Shown one piece after another: positions 24,037 through 35,787 of a DNA stretch of 64,000 bases (positions are counted from its first letter, which is position 1; each line of letters starts with the position of its first letter). The stretch is taken from NCBI GenBank assembly GCA_936440205.1, contig OW387134.1, positions 21,926,908 through 21,990,907 of the forward strand, given 5' to 3'. Source of the DNA: Lepidonotus clava. Its lineage: Eukaryota; Annelida; Polychaeta; Phyllodocida; Polynoidae. The notes beneath the pieces were generated by a model. That model saw only the letters and a list, made by a program, of their open reading frames with translations, was not told the origin of the DNA and searched no databases. The position numbers and the translations under genes were made by a program.

Positions 24037-25011
24037 TTATTTTCTCTCAATTAGGTAATTACCTCCATTTTTTAGGTGAACAAAAATAAAGTATGTTTTT
24101 GTGATTTAAGGGTTGGACATTGTGAGCAAAGCTGAAGGGCTTTAACATTGTTCCCTATAGGAAAATGCCATTTTCGCTTTCCAGTCCTACAGCTTCATAT
24201 TTAGCATCATATTGAACATTTTTCTAAATATGTTGATATCATAGAAATAAGGGGTGGGCTAGCTCGCAAAGTGGACAGGTCTAATCAATCATCTTGGTAT
24301 CGTTCTAAAGCTGGGAATAGTCTATGTAAAATATAATGAATATGATGAAATGTGTAGGTATACTGGTATTAGGCCTAGATATATAAGAATTGTAATATAC
24401 TCAAAAAATATTGAGGAACAAATCATCAGCCAGACTCAATGTCTAGTGTAATAGATCTAGGCTTTTTGAATTTTAATCTCTAGATCTATCTGCATTGGTT
24501 CAAAAGTTACAGCCAATTATACAATTTTAAAAGGTTAGAGCGAAATAACTGTTTTTTCCCCGTACATTGCCATAGTAAACAGCCCAGCATTGCCGATCGC
24601 GATTTCCCTGAATCGTTGGTGTGCGATGCTCTTTTTTCAGACCCTCATATTCCGTATATTGCCATTTTGTTTTACTGACCACAGACTTCTTCCCTTTGAG
24701 TTAACGTTAGTAGGTCTAGATCTAGTCTAAGTAGCCTACTATTATCTTTGACCGGAAGGTTCACAGTGTGCGTTACTCCCACCCCAGAAAAGAAAAAAAA
24801 AGAAAAGGGGAAAAAACAGACTCAGTGAAAACTTTTCCCTTTGTCCAGGGTGCCACGCATACAACTACAACTACGTACAGTTCTATGCTCCAACATAGGC
24901 AATTTTGGTGTGAACCGGCAAGCCCTAGAGAACCGTTCTATTGTTATAAAATCATAATGAACTTTGCTAACCACACTTAAGTCTTTGTTTTTCTTCATAC
25001 CAGAATTCGAA

Positions 25012-25259
25012 ATGGAGGAAACAGATTGGCAGCTGAACAAAGACCTCACTGCGTGTACCAAGTACATGCTCGAGAATGCAGTTTACTCTGACGTACAGTT
25101 CAGAGTCGGGGAAGCTGGAGAAGTCATCAAGGCTCACAAGTCTATTTTAGCGATGAGGAGTCCAGTATTTGACAAGATGTTCTTCGGTTCTCTCCCAGAA
25201 AACCGGAGCGAAACTGTGATCTCAGACGTGGAACCGTTGGTGTTTAAAGCCCTCCTAAG
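25012..25259 (+). CDS. BTB-BACK protein (BTBD1/2/3/6-like), shared first coding exon (BTB domain)
   Basis: Eighty-two codons plus two bases. After a short N-terminus (WQLNKDLTACTKYMLEN) comes the BTB/POZ core: SDVQFRVGEAGEVIKAHKSI, FDKMFFGSLPE, ISDVEPLVFKALL. This is the BTBD1/2/3/6 pattern (DVxFxVG, HKxxLAxxSxVFxxMFxG, PDVEPxxFxxLLxY). BTB domains of this family dimerise and bind Cullin-3. The start at 25012 follows a good acceptor (ttcttcataccag, ending at 25003), so an upstream non-coding exon is likely. The donor after base 25259 (AAG/GTAGGG) splits an Arg codon in phase 2 and fits both downstream exons. Identity is by motif; orthology among BTBD1/2/3/6 is not settled. Confidence 0.93.
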
Positions 25260-25734
25260 GTAGGGTCCTCTTTGACAATTAATAATGAGGTCATTGAATA
25301 GTTTCCAAAAAAGTGAAGTTGTTTTTTTTGTTTGGAAGGTTAACGCACATGTGCATCATATTGCTTTCATAAAAACGGTTTTGGGATTTGCTTAATGTAT
25401 TTCTTTATTTTATTACATTTGATTTAATATCAGGGACGTAGTTGCTTTTATTTTTTTTGGGTTGTGTTGAGGTCACTTTAGGATTGACTCATCAGATGCA
25501 AATGTTTCTTAGCATTGTTGATAAAGTAATGGTATTTTGTGTGTGTACATGATAATGGTGAGAAAAGACGTATAGATGCTTTTTCTCATTCTCATTACTT
25601 TCATTACATTTATATATATTTTATCATCTACAAAGATCTCCCCCGTGGGGATCCGGGGTGGGGGTTCCTTCAGGAGCCTCCTGGGAAGAACCTGTCCCCA
25701 GCAGCCCCTTTGCTGTTCATAGAAGGTGACAAAT

Positions 25735-26010
25735 GGGGAGACCAGACTTGGTATCTCAATTTGTAAGGTGCCCGCTTTGAATCTGGGAGGTCTTTGGAAT
25801 TTATCCCTGGCCGAGTCACACCAAAGACTAACAATGGCAGTGGTCACTGCTTGCCTGGCACTTGGTATAAAGTAAAAACCACAAAACATGACTGGTCAGC
25901 CCAGTGTCAGTATAATGTGACTGGGTGGGGTATTGTGTGGGCCTATGACATGATATCTCAGTGTGGCAGCATAAAGAGGGCATTGGGTCCCACTGCTACA
26001 AATAGGCACC
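25735..26010 (+). mobile_element. Composite SINE-like repeat
   Basis: A degenerate tRNA-like head (TATCTCAATTTGTAAGGTGC, then GGAATTTATCCCTGGCC as a decayed B box) is followed by a body containing CAGTGTCAGTATAATGTGAC, GGCATGATATCTCAGTG-type sequence and CACTGCTACAAATAGGCACC. From memory this body resembles a repeat common in mollusc genomes. It lies in the intron between the BTB exon and terminal exon A. Confidence 0.5.
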
Positions 26011-27266
26011 TTATGTCATAGATTCGGTCACCACCCATGTGGTGTAAAACTAGCTGGAAAGCTGTACCTTGTGCAGTCTGGTAAAAGAACCCAGAATGGT
26101 TGGTCGGATGATAAACTAATCCAACAAACAAACAAACTACAAAGATCTAAGGAAGAACTTATGTATGCAAGATTGGTGACTAGGAACAAAATTGTGACGA
26201 AACCAATGCGGCCCACATCCTCTCCAAGTTGTGAAAAAAACACATGGTGTAATACGACCTTAGATATTTAAAGACTTAAAAATCGGAACTCTTCTTATTT
26301 TCATATCTGACATCGAGATCTACAATACTGTGTAACAAATATATGTGTATATTTATATAGGGCCAACTGGGATTTTTTTGTGACTACCAATATTATTGAC
26401 GGCTCGAGGGGTAGAGGGGTAAAAAAACGACAACTAGATAGGACAACATTTTCTTTTTAAGAGTGGCGTTACCCCATATTGCCTATAGCTGCTTATTCTA
26501 TGATGAATCGCTTTTGTGATGGACAAATCTTTAAAACCTAGAAACAAGGTACTACCTTTATCTTCATGACATAAAACTGGATGACACATTAAAATCAGGA
26601 ACAAACCGCTAGCCAGGAATCTTTTCCAGGTTAGTATTACCAGCCTCTACCTGTTCCTATGTAAATGTAAATTAGAAATAGACACCTCTTTCTATCCTTT
26701 ATTGTTTCAATGCAATTTGTCAAAGGCAGTAATAAAAAGTGAAGCTTTAAACTCAGTAGAACAATCTGGACGTTAATAAATTTGATCTTGTTTTGGAGAA
26801 ATTGCCCAGTGATATGCAATATTAAACGACTGTATATGATAGAATCGATGGAAAAATCGTCCAATGATATTTTTAATGACTTAGATTAATGTCAATTTCA
26901 ATACAGCATACTGATGGATTAGCAAGGTCCAAATCATCCTAGTGGGAAATGGCTTTAATGTGTGGGCTACATTCGGATTTGTACCACAAGGGACACGATG
27001 TGGACTCTGTTTACCGTCAGCATCAATAAAGTGGAAAGAATCGACTCTCATGTAATATAATTCAAGAAAAACAAATCCCAGTGAGCTTGAAGTAGCATGA
27101 AAGTGGACGTTAATGATAACTTTATCTGTATTTTCAACTGATATATCTGTATTGCATATATGAATTAAAGTGACAAAGAGCAGATTTGGGCAACACTATT
27201 ATCTTATTTGCCTCCATTGGCTGTATGGTAAATAACTTTTTGAACATTACCATGTTTGTTTTGCAG

Positions 27267-28389
27267 ATACTGCTACTACGAGTGCCTAGATGTTGAACCA
27301 GAGTTAGCTCTATCCACCCAATATACTGCCAAGAAATATATGCTGCCACTTCTGGAAAAAGCTTGTAGAGAAATCCAGATCAAAAACCTTCTACCAGAGA
27401 ACATTTGGGATGTCTACATCTCTAGCATGGAGTGGGGAGATGAGGAGCTTCTCAAAGGCTGTCAGGCATATCTAAAGAAAAATGTTTCAGCTATAGCTTC
27501 TGCTCTGAAACTGCCTACATTTCTTACTTTACCACATAAGGTGCTTCTAGATATATTGCAGCTAAATGATATTGAAAGTTCTCAATATTCATATTTTCCT
27601 GAGATGGGAGAACATGGAATTCTCATAGCTGAAATTGAGCTCTTCAAGGCATGTGATGCTTGGGCAGAGGCAGAGTGTAAACGACAAGGATTGGAGGTTT
27701 CAGGTTCAAATAAAAGAAATGTTCTTGGGGACTGTTTGCCGCTGATTCGATTTCCAACAATATCTGGACAGGATCTTGTCAAAACCGTTTTCCCAACAGG
27801 CATTCTCACCCATGATGAGAACTTTAGTGTACTGGACTATGTGCAAAACATTCAGCATTCTGGTGTGGAGAATAAAACTGGATTTTTGTGTACAAATCAA
27901 CATTTCCTGATAAGACTCACACCTACGGATAGCGATGTAGCGAATGATGAACTTCTGAAGAAGCTTTGTAAGTGTAATAGTGAAATAAACTTAGAGCCAA
28001 AATACAACTTACAGCTGAACAGAATCTGGATCAGAGGTGAGAGTTGTCAGTGCAAAGAACCTGAACTTCATTTCACAGACCACAAAGGAGTGGCTATTAT
28101 AGATAAGCCCTTCTTCTACAGACAAGATGAGATGACAGAAGATGGCAGGACTCCACTTCTAAATTTCCCACATGGACTTTTACTTGAAGCAGGAAAGAAA
28201 TATCTGATTAAAGTCATACATCAAGTTCGGAAGGGCAAACATCTTCATGACCATACTGCTAATGGTCCAATTGAGGACTCCGATATGACCCTTGATAAGA
28301 AAGCCAAACTTCCAAATATGGTGGGCCTGGAAGTTACTGAAGGGGGCAGAAATAATTGCATCGTTGCTCTGACAACCCGTCTTCTATGA
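27267..28389 (+). CDS. BTB-BACK protein, terminal exon A (rest of BTB, BACK, C-terminal domain)
   Basis: One base closing the Arg codon, 373 codons and TGA; with the BTB exon the protein is 456 residues. It opens RYCYYECLDVEPELALSTQY (end of BTB), continues through a BACK domain, and holds the family hallmark DAWAEAECKRQGLEV followed by NKRNVLGDCLPLIRFPT (compare BTBD6 NWAEAECKRQGL and NKRHVLGRALYLVRIPT). The last 150 residues, starting about LNRIWIRGE, sit where BTBD proteins carry the PHR beta-sandwich and look like a very diverged form of it (LLLEAGKKYLIKV). Acceptor ttgttttgcag. An AATAAA lies 152 bp after the stop. It is a single uninterrupted exon. Confidence 0.94.
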
Positions 28390-28540
28390 TCATCATAGAA
28401 TTATTGTTCTCACTTAGATCAATGCGCAATGGATCTGATAAACGACGCACACACTCACAGATGAAAATATTCAAGATTGTTTCTGTAAAGTGCTTTTCAT
28501 GTCAACATTAGTTGTTGATATTGAACTGTGATTCAGTGCT

Positions 28541-28546
28541 AATAAA
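28541..28546 (+). terminator. Possible polyadenylation signal for terminal exon A
   Basis: AATAAA 152 bp after the exon A stop. A second AATAAA is at 29179-29184. Either would end an exon A transcript well before exon B, as expected for alternative terminal exons. Confidence 0.5.
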
Positions 28547-28965
28547 TTCCTCCATGTGTTGCAGGCATATGACAGACAGTATATGACACTATCATAATAT
28601 CTATTGGTTATAATACCTGCTTGCAAGAAGAATACGTTCATTGTTTTAACCAATCAGATAAAAATTTGTATGATGTGAGTGTAATATTTTGCACTATACA
28701 ACGTGCTTTGGGAGTACATGAATAAGAACATGAAATACGTTATGCTGTAGTTTAAATGGTTAGTGACATGTTACATTATTACTCCCTACAGTGCCTTCCA
28801 TGATAATTCTATTGGCAACAAGCAGTAGTACCGGGTAGTTAGAGTGTCACTTTTCCTTCTTCATTCTTGATTATAAATTGAGTGAATAAGGCTTTGAAGT
28901 GATTTGTAATATGCGAAAATTAACCTTTGATAATAAGCGGCACAAGTCGTATGTACTATGTTTAC

Positions 28966-28990
28966 CATAGAGATGTATAACATCTCTATG
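28966..28990. repeat. Short palindromic element (copy 2 of 3)
   Basis: CATAGAGATGT, loop ATA, ACATCTCTATG: perfect 11-bp arms. Similar palindromes lie at 11,922-11,951 and 46,305-46,334. Confidence 0.7.
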
Positions 28991-29733
28991 TTTCTATCTG
29001 ACTGGTAGTGAAAGGTGTGAATAGCAGAAATATCTTAAAAGGACCCCATCATTGATTTGACAGTGAAGAGTTGAAAATCAAATTGAAACTCAATTGTATA
29101 TATTAATATTTTGATATATGAACTTAAACCAAATATTAAAAGGCTTGAGATGTCTTAATGTTTTCAACTGTTCATTGAAATAAACTACGTATCATGCAAA
29201 ACCTCCGTCATTGTAATTCTGCCTTTATCTGTCCTTATAGACGTTGTGAGATGATGTCACACCTCTCACAATGGGCTGTCCGCCATATTGGTGATCAATC
29301 TATTTTTATCATTATGCATAGGCCTAATTCTGAAATATTTAGAACAAATAACGATGCTTCATTTATTTCAAACAGATTCAATGAATCAAAATCAACGCTT
29401 ATTTACATTCAGAATTATTAATTCTGAATATATTTCCTATTGATGTGGTCATGATCATACCACGTGATCACCAATTTTTAAGTGATTATGTGACTACGTC
29501 AGCACAAGGTCTTTAAATTAGTGTGAAACGTGGGTACTCTGACCTGTTTGAAGATAATCCGGAAACATGAAATCAGGAAAACCATATCTATCCCGAATGT
29601 TTAAAAATTGAGAGAGCAGAGGGTAACTATGAAGAGCGTATAACACTGTTCCCTAGTACTTCACGAAATTATTAAGCACCGTACGGAAATTCTTAAAAAT
29701 ATATTCTAGGTGTCCCCAAACATCTAAGTAAAC

Positions 29734-29800
29734 CAGTGGCGGATACAACTTTTTGAAAAAGGGCATGCTAATAGAAGGTGGGCCCTCCTTTTTTGTTGTT
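29734..29800 (+). mobile_element. Fragment of hAT-like element, left end only
   Basis: CAGTGGCGGATACAACTTTT followed by GAAAAAGGGC and a GGGCCCTCC word resembles the left end of the 8.39-kb family. I do not find a matching right end nearby. Confidence 0.5.
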
Positions 29801-30000
29801 GAGAGTTTTACATTGAAAATATCTAAATTCTCAGACAAAAAGAGAAAAGTAACTACTTATGATGAGGAAAAATGGTCCCCAAAAGTTCAATGAAAGTTCA
29901 GAATAGTCAATATAGAATTATGGCACACGTTCAATCCATACTAACCTTCACATTCGCCTACATTTTCGCATAAGCCCCCAAACGATTCGTATTTGTGCCT

Positions 30001-30260
30001 AAAGCCCCATACCCACTAGGCGATCTCACTGTTTATGGGCGATGGTGTGAATAGCCGTCGCCTTCGCCGGGCGATTGCAATATCAAGCAAGTTTGATTAT
30101 TTCCCAGCGATTTTCCCAGCGATTTCCCCAGCGATCCCGTCGTCGGTCGCCCAGAATGTGCATCATACCAATAGAAAATCGCCCGGCTATTGTGCAGGGA
30201 ATTCGACACCTGTGCTGTCGCTGGGCGACGGTAAAATCGCCTAGTGGGCGTGGGACTTTA
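30001..30260. mobile_element. Miniature inverted-repeat element, 260 bp
   Basis: The ends TAAAGCCCCATACCCACTAG and CTAGTGGGCGTGGGACTTTA are inverted repeats extending through GGCGAT, about 25 bp with three mismatches. The interior has repeated CCCAGCGATT words and CG-rich inverted segments. A TA target duplication is possible but is contained in the end sequence. It lies between terminal exons A and B of the BTB gene. Confidence 0.75.
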
Positions 30261-31052
30261 GTATCAGTCGAACATTTATCACTACACAAATTAAATTGAG
30301 AGAGACAGTATAACTCTGGCTCATGAGGTCATGATCTTTGGATAACCGTTTTTCTGTGAGGAAATAATGACATCAGTAATTTAGAAACCATGACGTTTTC
30401 TTTTTCGATGTATCTTGAAATGAAAAAGAATCGGCCTATGTTGTGGTGGTGACAACACTTTTAACATTGTGAGAAAAAGGAACCCAAAGTTTAGAGTCGG
30501 AGATACTGGGGTACAATATCAAGGCACTGGAAGTGGTTGAATTACTAAAATGATGTATTGTTTAGTATTGACAGATAAAAGGTATAACTCCATGTCACTT
30601 ATCTATCTGAAAGAGTTGAAAATAAAATCATATTTAGCATATGCAGAAAATCGATATCCCTCTGTGCACCACGGTGTATGTCAGCACTGCCATGTAGAAT
30701 AGAGGACTTACGAAAGACCTAAGTAGGTCGCGCGTCTTGACTATGAATTGTAGCTCATACCGCATCTAGTGGTCAGTATTGGCCCATTCGGTTCATAACG
30801 GCTAATTTTTCTCAGTTTAGAAAATAATTGAGATAGCTAGCACAGACAATGCCTCAAACTCAGATGTGCCGCTTTGGAGAGCTGGCTCTTCAGCCCAATA
30901 GCTTTCATGATGTTATTGAACTAATGAAATTTTAATGGGTTGCCAGGCCTATCTGATCTTGTTTGTTATGATATACCTATGTTTAAAGGAAAATAAAATA
31001 TCTACCTATGTTTAGGTAAATCAGTCCTTTTAATTGATTTTTCTCTTTACAG

Positions 31053-32178
31053 ATACTGCTACTATGAGTGCCTTGATGTGGAACCAGAGCTGGCTCTATC
31101 CACCCAGTATGCTGCCAAGAAATATATGCTGCCATTACTTGAAGAAGCTTGTCGAGAAAATCAGATCAAAAACCTTCTACCAGAGAACATTTGGTCTGCT
31201 TATCTCTCCAGCATGGAGTGGGGAGACGAGGAGCTTCACGAGGGCTGTCATGAATACTTGAAGAAAAATGTCAGAGATGTTTCAGCTGCATTGAAGTCAC
31301 CTACTTTCCTAAATATACCACACAAAGTCCTTTTGGATATGCTACAGTTAAATGACATAAAAAGTGATGAAGACAGTGTTTTCCCCGAAATCGATGAACA
31401 TGGCATTCTTGTTGCAGAAATTGAACTCTTCAAAGCATGTGATGCCTGGGCAGAAGCAGAGTGTAAACGCCAAGACCTAGAGGTTTCAGGGCCAAACAAG
31501 AGAACTGTTCTCGGTGACTGTTTACCACTGATTAGGTTTCCAACTATGCAAGGTTTTGATCTTGTCCAAACTGTATTCCCATCAGGCATTCTCACCCACG
31601 AAGAGCACTATCGTCTACTGGAATATGTGCAGATACGACATCTGCCTGACACTGAAAATAACACAGGATTTATGTGCTCAAATCAGCATTTTTTGATAAG
31701 AGTAAAACCCGATACAGAAGATACGATGAACAGAAAACCATCGAAGTGTGAAAGTGAAATACATCTTAGGCCAACAGACAATATTGAGTTAGAAAGGATC
31801 TGGATTCGAGGTGAAGCATGTCAGTGCACGGATCTATTGTTAAATGTTAAATATGAAAGCGGGAAGACAGTTATAGTTATGCTCGATATTTGCACCCAAG
31901 AAGAAATCACAGAAGAGGGCTGTACTCCACTTCTGCATTGCCCACTGAACAACTTGTATCTGGAAGCAGGTTACTGGTATAAACTGAAAGTGGTACACAA
32001 AGTCCGTAGTGGAGGTCATTTTCATGAACACGACCCAACAAGCCATAGTTGTGATGACACTGACATGACTCTTAATGAAAAGGCTAAAGACTCTGACCTC
32101 GTGAATCTCAGAATAGATGAAGTACTCCAAGATGCTACAAATGAGTGCATTGCTGCATTGACAGCACGCCTTGTTTGA
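31053..32178 (+). CDS. BTB-BACK protein, terminal exon B (tandem duplicate of exon A)
   Basis: One base plus 374 codons and TGA, intact, with its own acceptor (ttctctttacag) in the same phase as exon A. Over the BTB end and BACK domain it is very close to exon A (RYCYYECLDVEPELALSTQY, SSMEWGDEELH, LFKACDAWAEAECKRQDLEV), but the C-terminal 150 residues are much more diverged. I see no second BTB first exon between 28,390 and 31,052 on either strand. The simplest reading is an alternative terminal exon spliced from 25259, giving a 457-residue isoform. The other reading is a separate gene whose first exon was lost or is unrecognisable. The open frame and conserved splice site argue that it is used. 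Confidence 0.9.
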
Positions 32179-32568
32179 ACATTTCAAAATGGCCATTCTC
32201 ACTAAACAAACGTTTCTTTTTTTCCTCCCATCTGCCTTCAGAAGGTGACGTTTTTATGACAATTTCAGTGCTCCCGATGAGAACACTGTAGATCACGAAT
32301 TGATTCGGTCTTTCATAGCTGTTTAAGTTTGATTCTTATACATGACATACAAGTCGGTTACCAATGTTAATGTTCGGTTAGCATTACCATGAAATCAAAA
32401 GTATAACTATTTTTTGTATTTGAGTAACAAATTGCGAAGTTTGTTGTGAATTCGTAGCCCGCTGTTCCCATATTGTTAGCTGTGACAAATAACAGTATGA
32501 CCAGGGATGTGGATATCAACCATTCTGTACGATTTGTTATTGTACTTCGATACATCTAGTAAATCCTG

Positions 32569-32580
32569 ATTAAAATTAAA
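32569..32580 (+). terminator. Possible polyadenylation signal for terminal exon B
   Basis: Two adjacent ATTAAA hexamers about 390 bp after the exon B stop. The next canonical AATAAA I noticed is at 34253, some 2 kb on. Confidence 0.35.
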
Positions 32581-32639
32581 TACTTATAAGTTATAAGACG
32601 TAGAATAAGTTATGATTTTCATTATTTAATCTCCGTCTT

Positions 32640-35600
32640 TTTCTTCGTTTCTACCTTCCTTCCAGAATTAACCCAATATACCATTAACCCAGTGTTAAAC
32701 AAGGTAGTTATTTTGTAGACTTGGCGGTAGTTCCATCTCGTGTAAAGTTCCATTAAATCACCAAGGCAGTGTTTACCCGAAGTGTTACTATTAAAAAAAA
32801 ACAAAAAACGAGCGAGTCGGTATACTTAATACCTTGTCTCCTGTATTCAAAAATCGATGTTGTATTAGTATTTTCTAGACCAGGATGGTCTAGAGAAAAA
32901 AGCTAAGGGAGATGTTCGAAGACGGGCATGCCTAAAATGTTGGTATGAATATTTTACTTCTTGTTACGACATTTGCCGTTGCTTCATCAATACTGTTTTC
33001 CCTCCTTTCCATCAGAGACCGACAAAGACAGTACCGGTAGCTGTCGCTCCACTCAAAATTTCTGCCTGCAATACTTCGATAATGAATTTTGGACGATAAA
33101 CAGGTATTAATCGACCAGAAAAATGGTGCCATACTGTCTGACGATAAACACATTTGTCAGCAGTCTTTTTCACCATAATATCGGACCTGTTTAATGTTTA
33201 TCGTCGACGACAACGAGATATTCTTTGGCGTCCTTTTTTACCGTTAGAAAATGATGTGGCTTCTTAATTATTTGGTGACAGCCTGTCTACTGTGCCCTGG
33301 CTTCAGAAGTGCTATATATGCTCCATTAGGTGGAGTCTTGTCGGCCAACTGATCAGCACTAAAATCGGCCGATTATTCTAATAAAATCGGCTGATTTTAG
33401 TATCAATTCAGATCATCAGTCAGTATGTAATATTGAAATGTACGCGTTTGATATGAGTCAGTGCTAAAATAGGCAGCCTCTACAAGAGTCGGCCGATTTT
33501 AGCGCCGATGAGTCTGTCGACTTTGATCAAATTCGGCTAGTGGGTCTGGGGCTTTGGGAAACGGGACCAAATTATACGGTATTGTTTTGGCTCTTATTGA
33601 CCTGTGTTAGAAATGTCATTAAAGCACATTAAAAACTTCTACGGATTTTAATGGATACTTTCAGAATTTAGTAAACTCATTTAACAAACGGCCACACTTT
33701 CATACGTTTTTTACCCTTTTTTTTGATAGATTTTTATTTAGGGTTTAGGGATCATCATAAACGATTTTCTTACCCCTCCCTCTTAAATTGAAATACAAGG
33801 TTATTGGTTCCAGACAGAAATATGACAAATTCCAGTATTCATGGTATCCATAAAGGTATAAGAAAGCAAAAATATTGTTGTATATATGTTTTATTTTTCT
33901 TTGCAGCTTTGATACATAGCTATGTAAACGATATTCATGGTAGTTGCTACGTTAGGGAAATGCCAGTATTGTATGTAGGAACCATATTTGTCGTCTGGCA
34001 GTAAGGTTTGCCAATCTAGTATCCAAAACATCAGCAAAATGATATGTATATTTACGAATACAACGCATTACCATTACTGTGGAGCTATGCAACATTAAGA
34101 TAGTATATGTGTCCTAGTATACAACAATCATTAAGAATGTCATGATATGTTTCAGCACATCGAGATGTTCCATTTCAGTACTGTATTTTTCCATAACACG
34201 ATCAATATCATCGACATGACATTATGATAATTGTAAAATCTGATTGTACAAAAATAAATCACTTTATGTCCTTTATCCTGGGTATCTAACAGTCCAATTT
34301 CTGGGAGAGGATTAGGTGGTAATCTACAAAGCAGTATTGCGACAAATCACCAGGCGTCCTAATGTCGGCGACGTAACATGGCCGCTGTTTGAATGACCTA
34401 ACATTTACTGAAGAATTTGTTTTACTGATGACTTTAATTGATCAGAATAACCTGCAACCACAGTTAACTACCAACGTATTGTGATAGCGGCTACGAACAC
34501 GTATACATACAAAAATGAGATATAACTTGGTATGTCATCAGCAAAGAAGATTAAATCAAGCATCCTAGCCAATCACTTTATTCAAGTACTACCAGTTTCT
34601 AATAAAGTCCATATATATATAGACCTTAAGGCGTCGTACTTTTTGCATAGAGGTTAAAGCCTTAAAAGATGGCTACTTTTAAGCTTGATTACAAAGGAAT
34701 CGCTGGGTTTAGGCTCGGCTACATTAAGCTTCTTCAGCTCTAGACAAAGTCTGTAATTATTAGGACACATACCTATAGCACCAATTGAAATAGTGGTTGC
34801 AGACCTATCTTATCTCACTTATGTCAATGATTTTTCTCAATCTTTATTTATATATTATGCATATAGTATGTCTTTAAAATTCATACCAGTATATCTCTTC
34901 GTACGGGAATTACTTAATACTACTCATACATGTAAACAGACTGGCTGGCAATAATATGCAGGACACGTATCGATCGATGAGTTCTTGTTTCATTATGCAT
35001 TCAATGTAAATGAATTCGATTCCTTCTGAACACTTCTTTAGTACCGACTCTGAATACTCGTTTTTGTTGCTTTAAATAAAAAAGAGAGTTAAAATAATAC
35101 TGCCCCTGTCACATGTTTTCAATCATCCCACCTATAGGGACATTTCGGTATCATCTTTCAAGTACTATACATGAACTAGGGCACAGAGCACGTTTATCAT
35201 TGGCACTATTGCTTCGTAATCAACAGTTCGAGGTAAGCACAGTTCAGCATAGAATATGACCCTTTTGTAACAGCAGTTTAAGTGACGTTAAAAATACTGA
35301 CTTCTATTTAGTCCTTCTCAAAATGTTAATCATATGAGTCTTCCAACTTTCCAGTACACAGTATTGATAGTTGATCGTTCTCTCTGGTTGTGATTTAAAA
35401 CTACTCCTTTATTAGTAATTGGTGGACATTGGTGTATTCGCTCTTTGATTGGTGCTCGTCTCAACAGACCTCCATAGCATTAATCTTACATAAATTCAAT
35501 ATTATGCACCGTTATCACTACAGTTCATATTCTATATTCAAATAAATTAGTGACCTTCTTATGTTCATACCCCTTATTCGGTTTAAATTCTTTTCTACCA

Positions 35601-35775
35601 TGCTACTCTATTTCTTTTAACTATTCAGCCATCTCTCCGGTCGAATCTGTGGTACACTTGTAAATCGAGGGGCCTCATCTACCTTTTCGCATGCCAATTT
35701 GGAGACGCTGGATATTAGAGTATAAACCAGCAATACACTAATAAACATGCGGTCAGTGTGTCAAACAAAGTTGCC
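32640..35775. other. Gene-free stretch between the BTB and talin genes
   Basis: AT-rich intergenic DNA separating the convergent BTB (plus) and talin (minus) genes. Apart from the inverted-repeat cluster at 33.35-33.55 kb I see nothing in it. Confidence 0.5.
33347..33555. repeat. Nested inverted repeats with TAAAATCGGCCGATT words
   Basis: 33347-33372 (AACTGATCAGCACTAAAATC...) pairs with 33489-33513 with three mismatches, and 33358-33374 pairs again with 33383-33401. At 33,536-33,554 CTAGTGGGTCTGGGGCTTT resembles the end of the 30.0-kb element. Probably a decayed miniature element of a related family. Confidence 0.55.
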
Positions 35776-35781
35776 AGACTT

Positions 35782-35787
35782 TTTATT
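35782..35787 (-). terminator. Possible talin polyadenylation signal
   Basis: AATAAA on the minus strand, about 395 bp after the talin stop codon. It is the first canonical hexamer I noticed in that direction. No transcript support is available. Confidence 0.35.
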
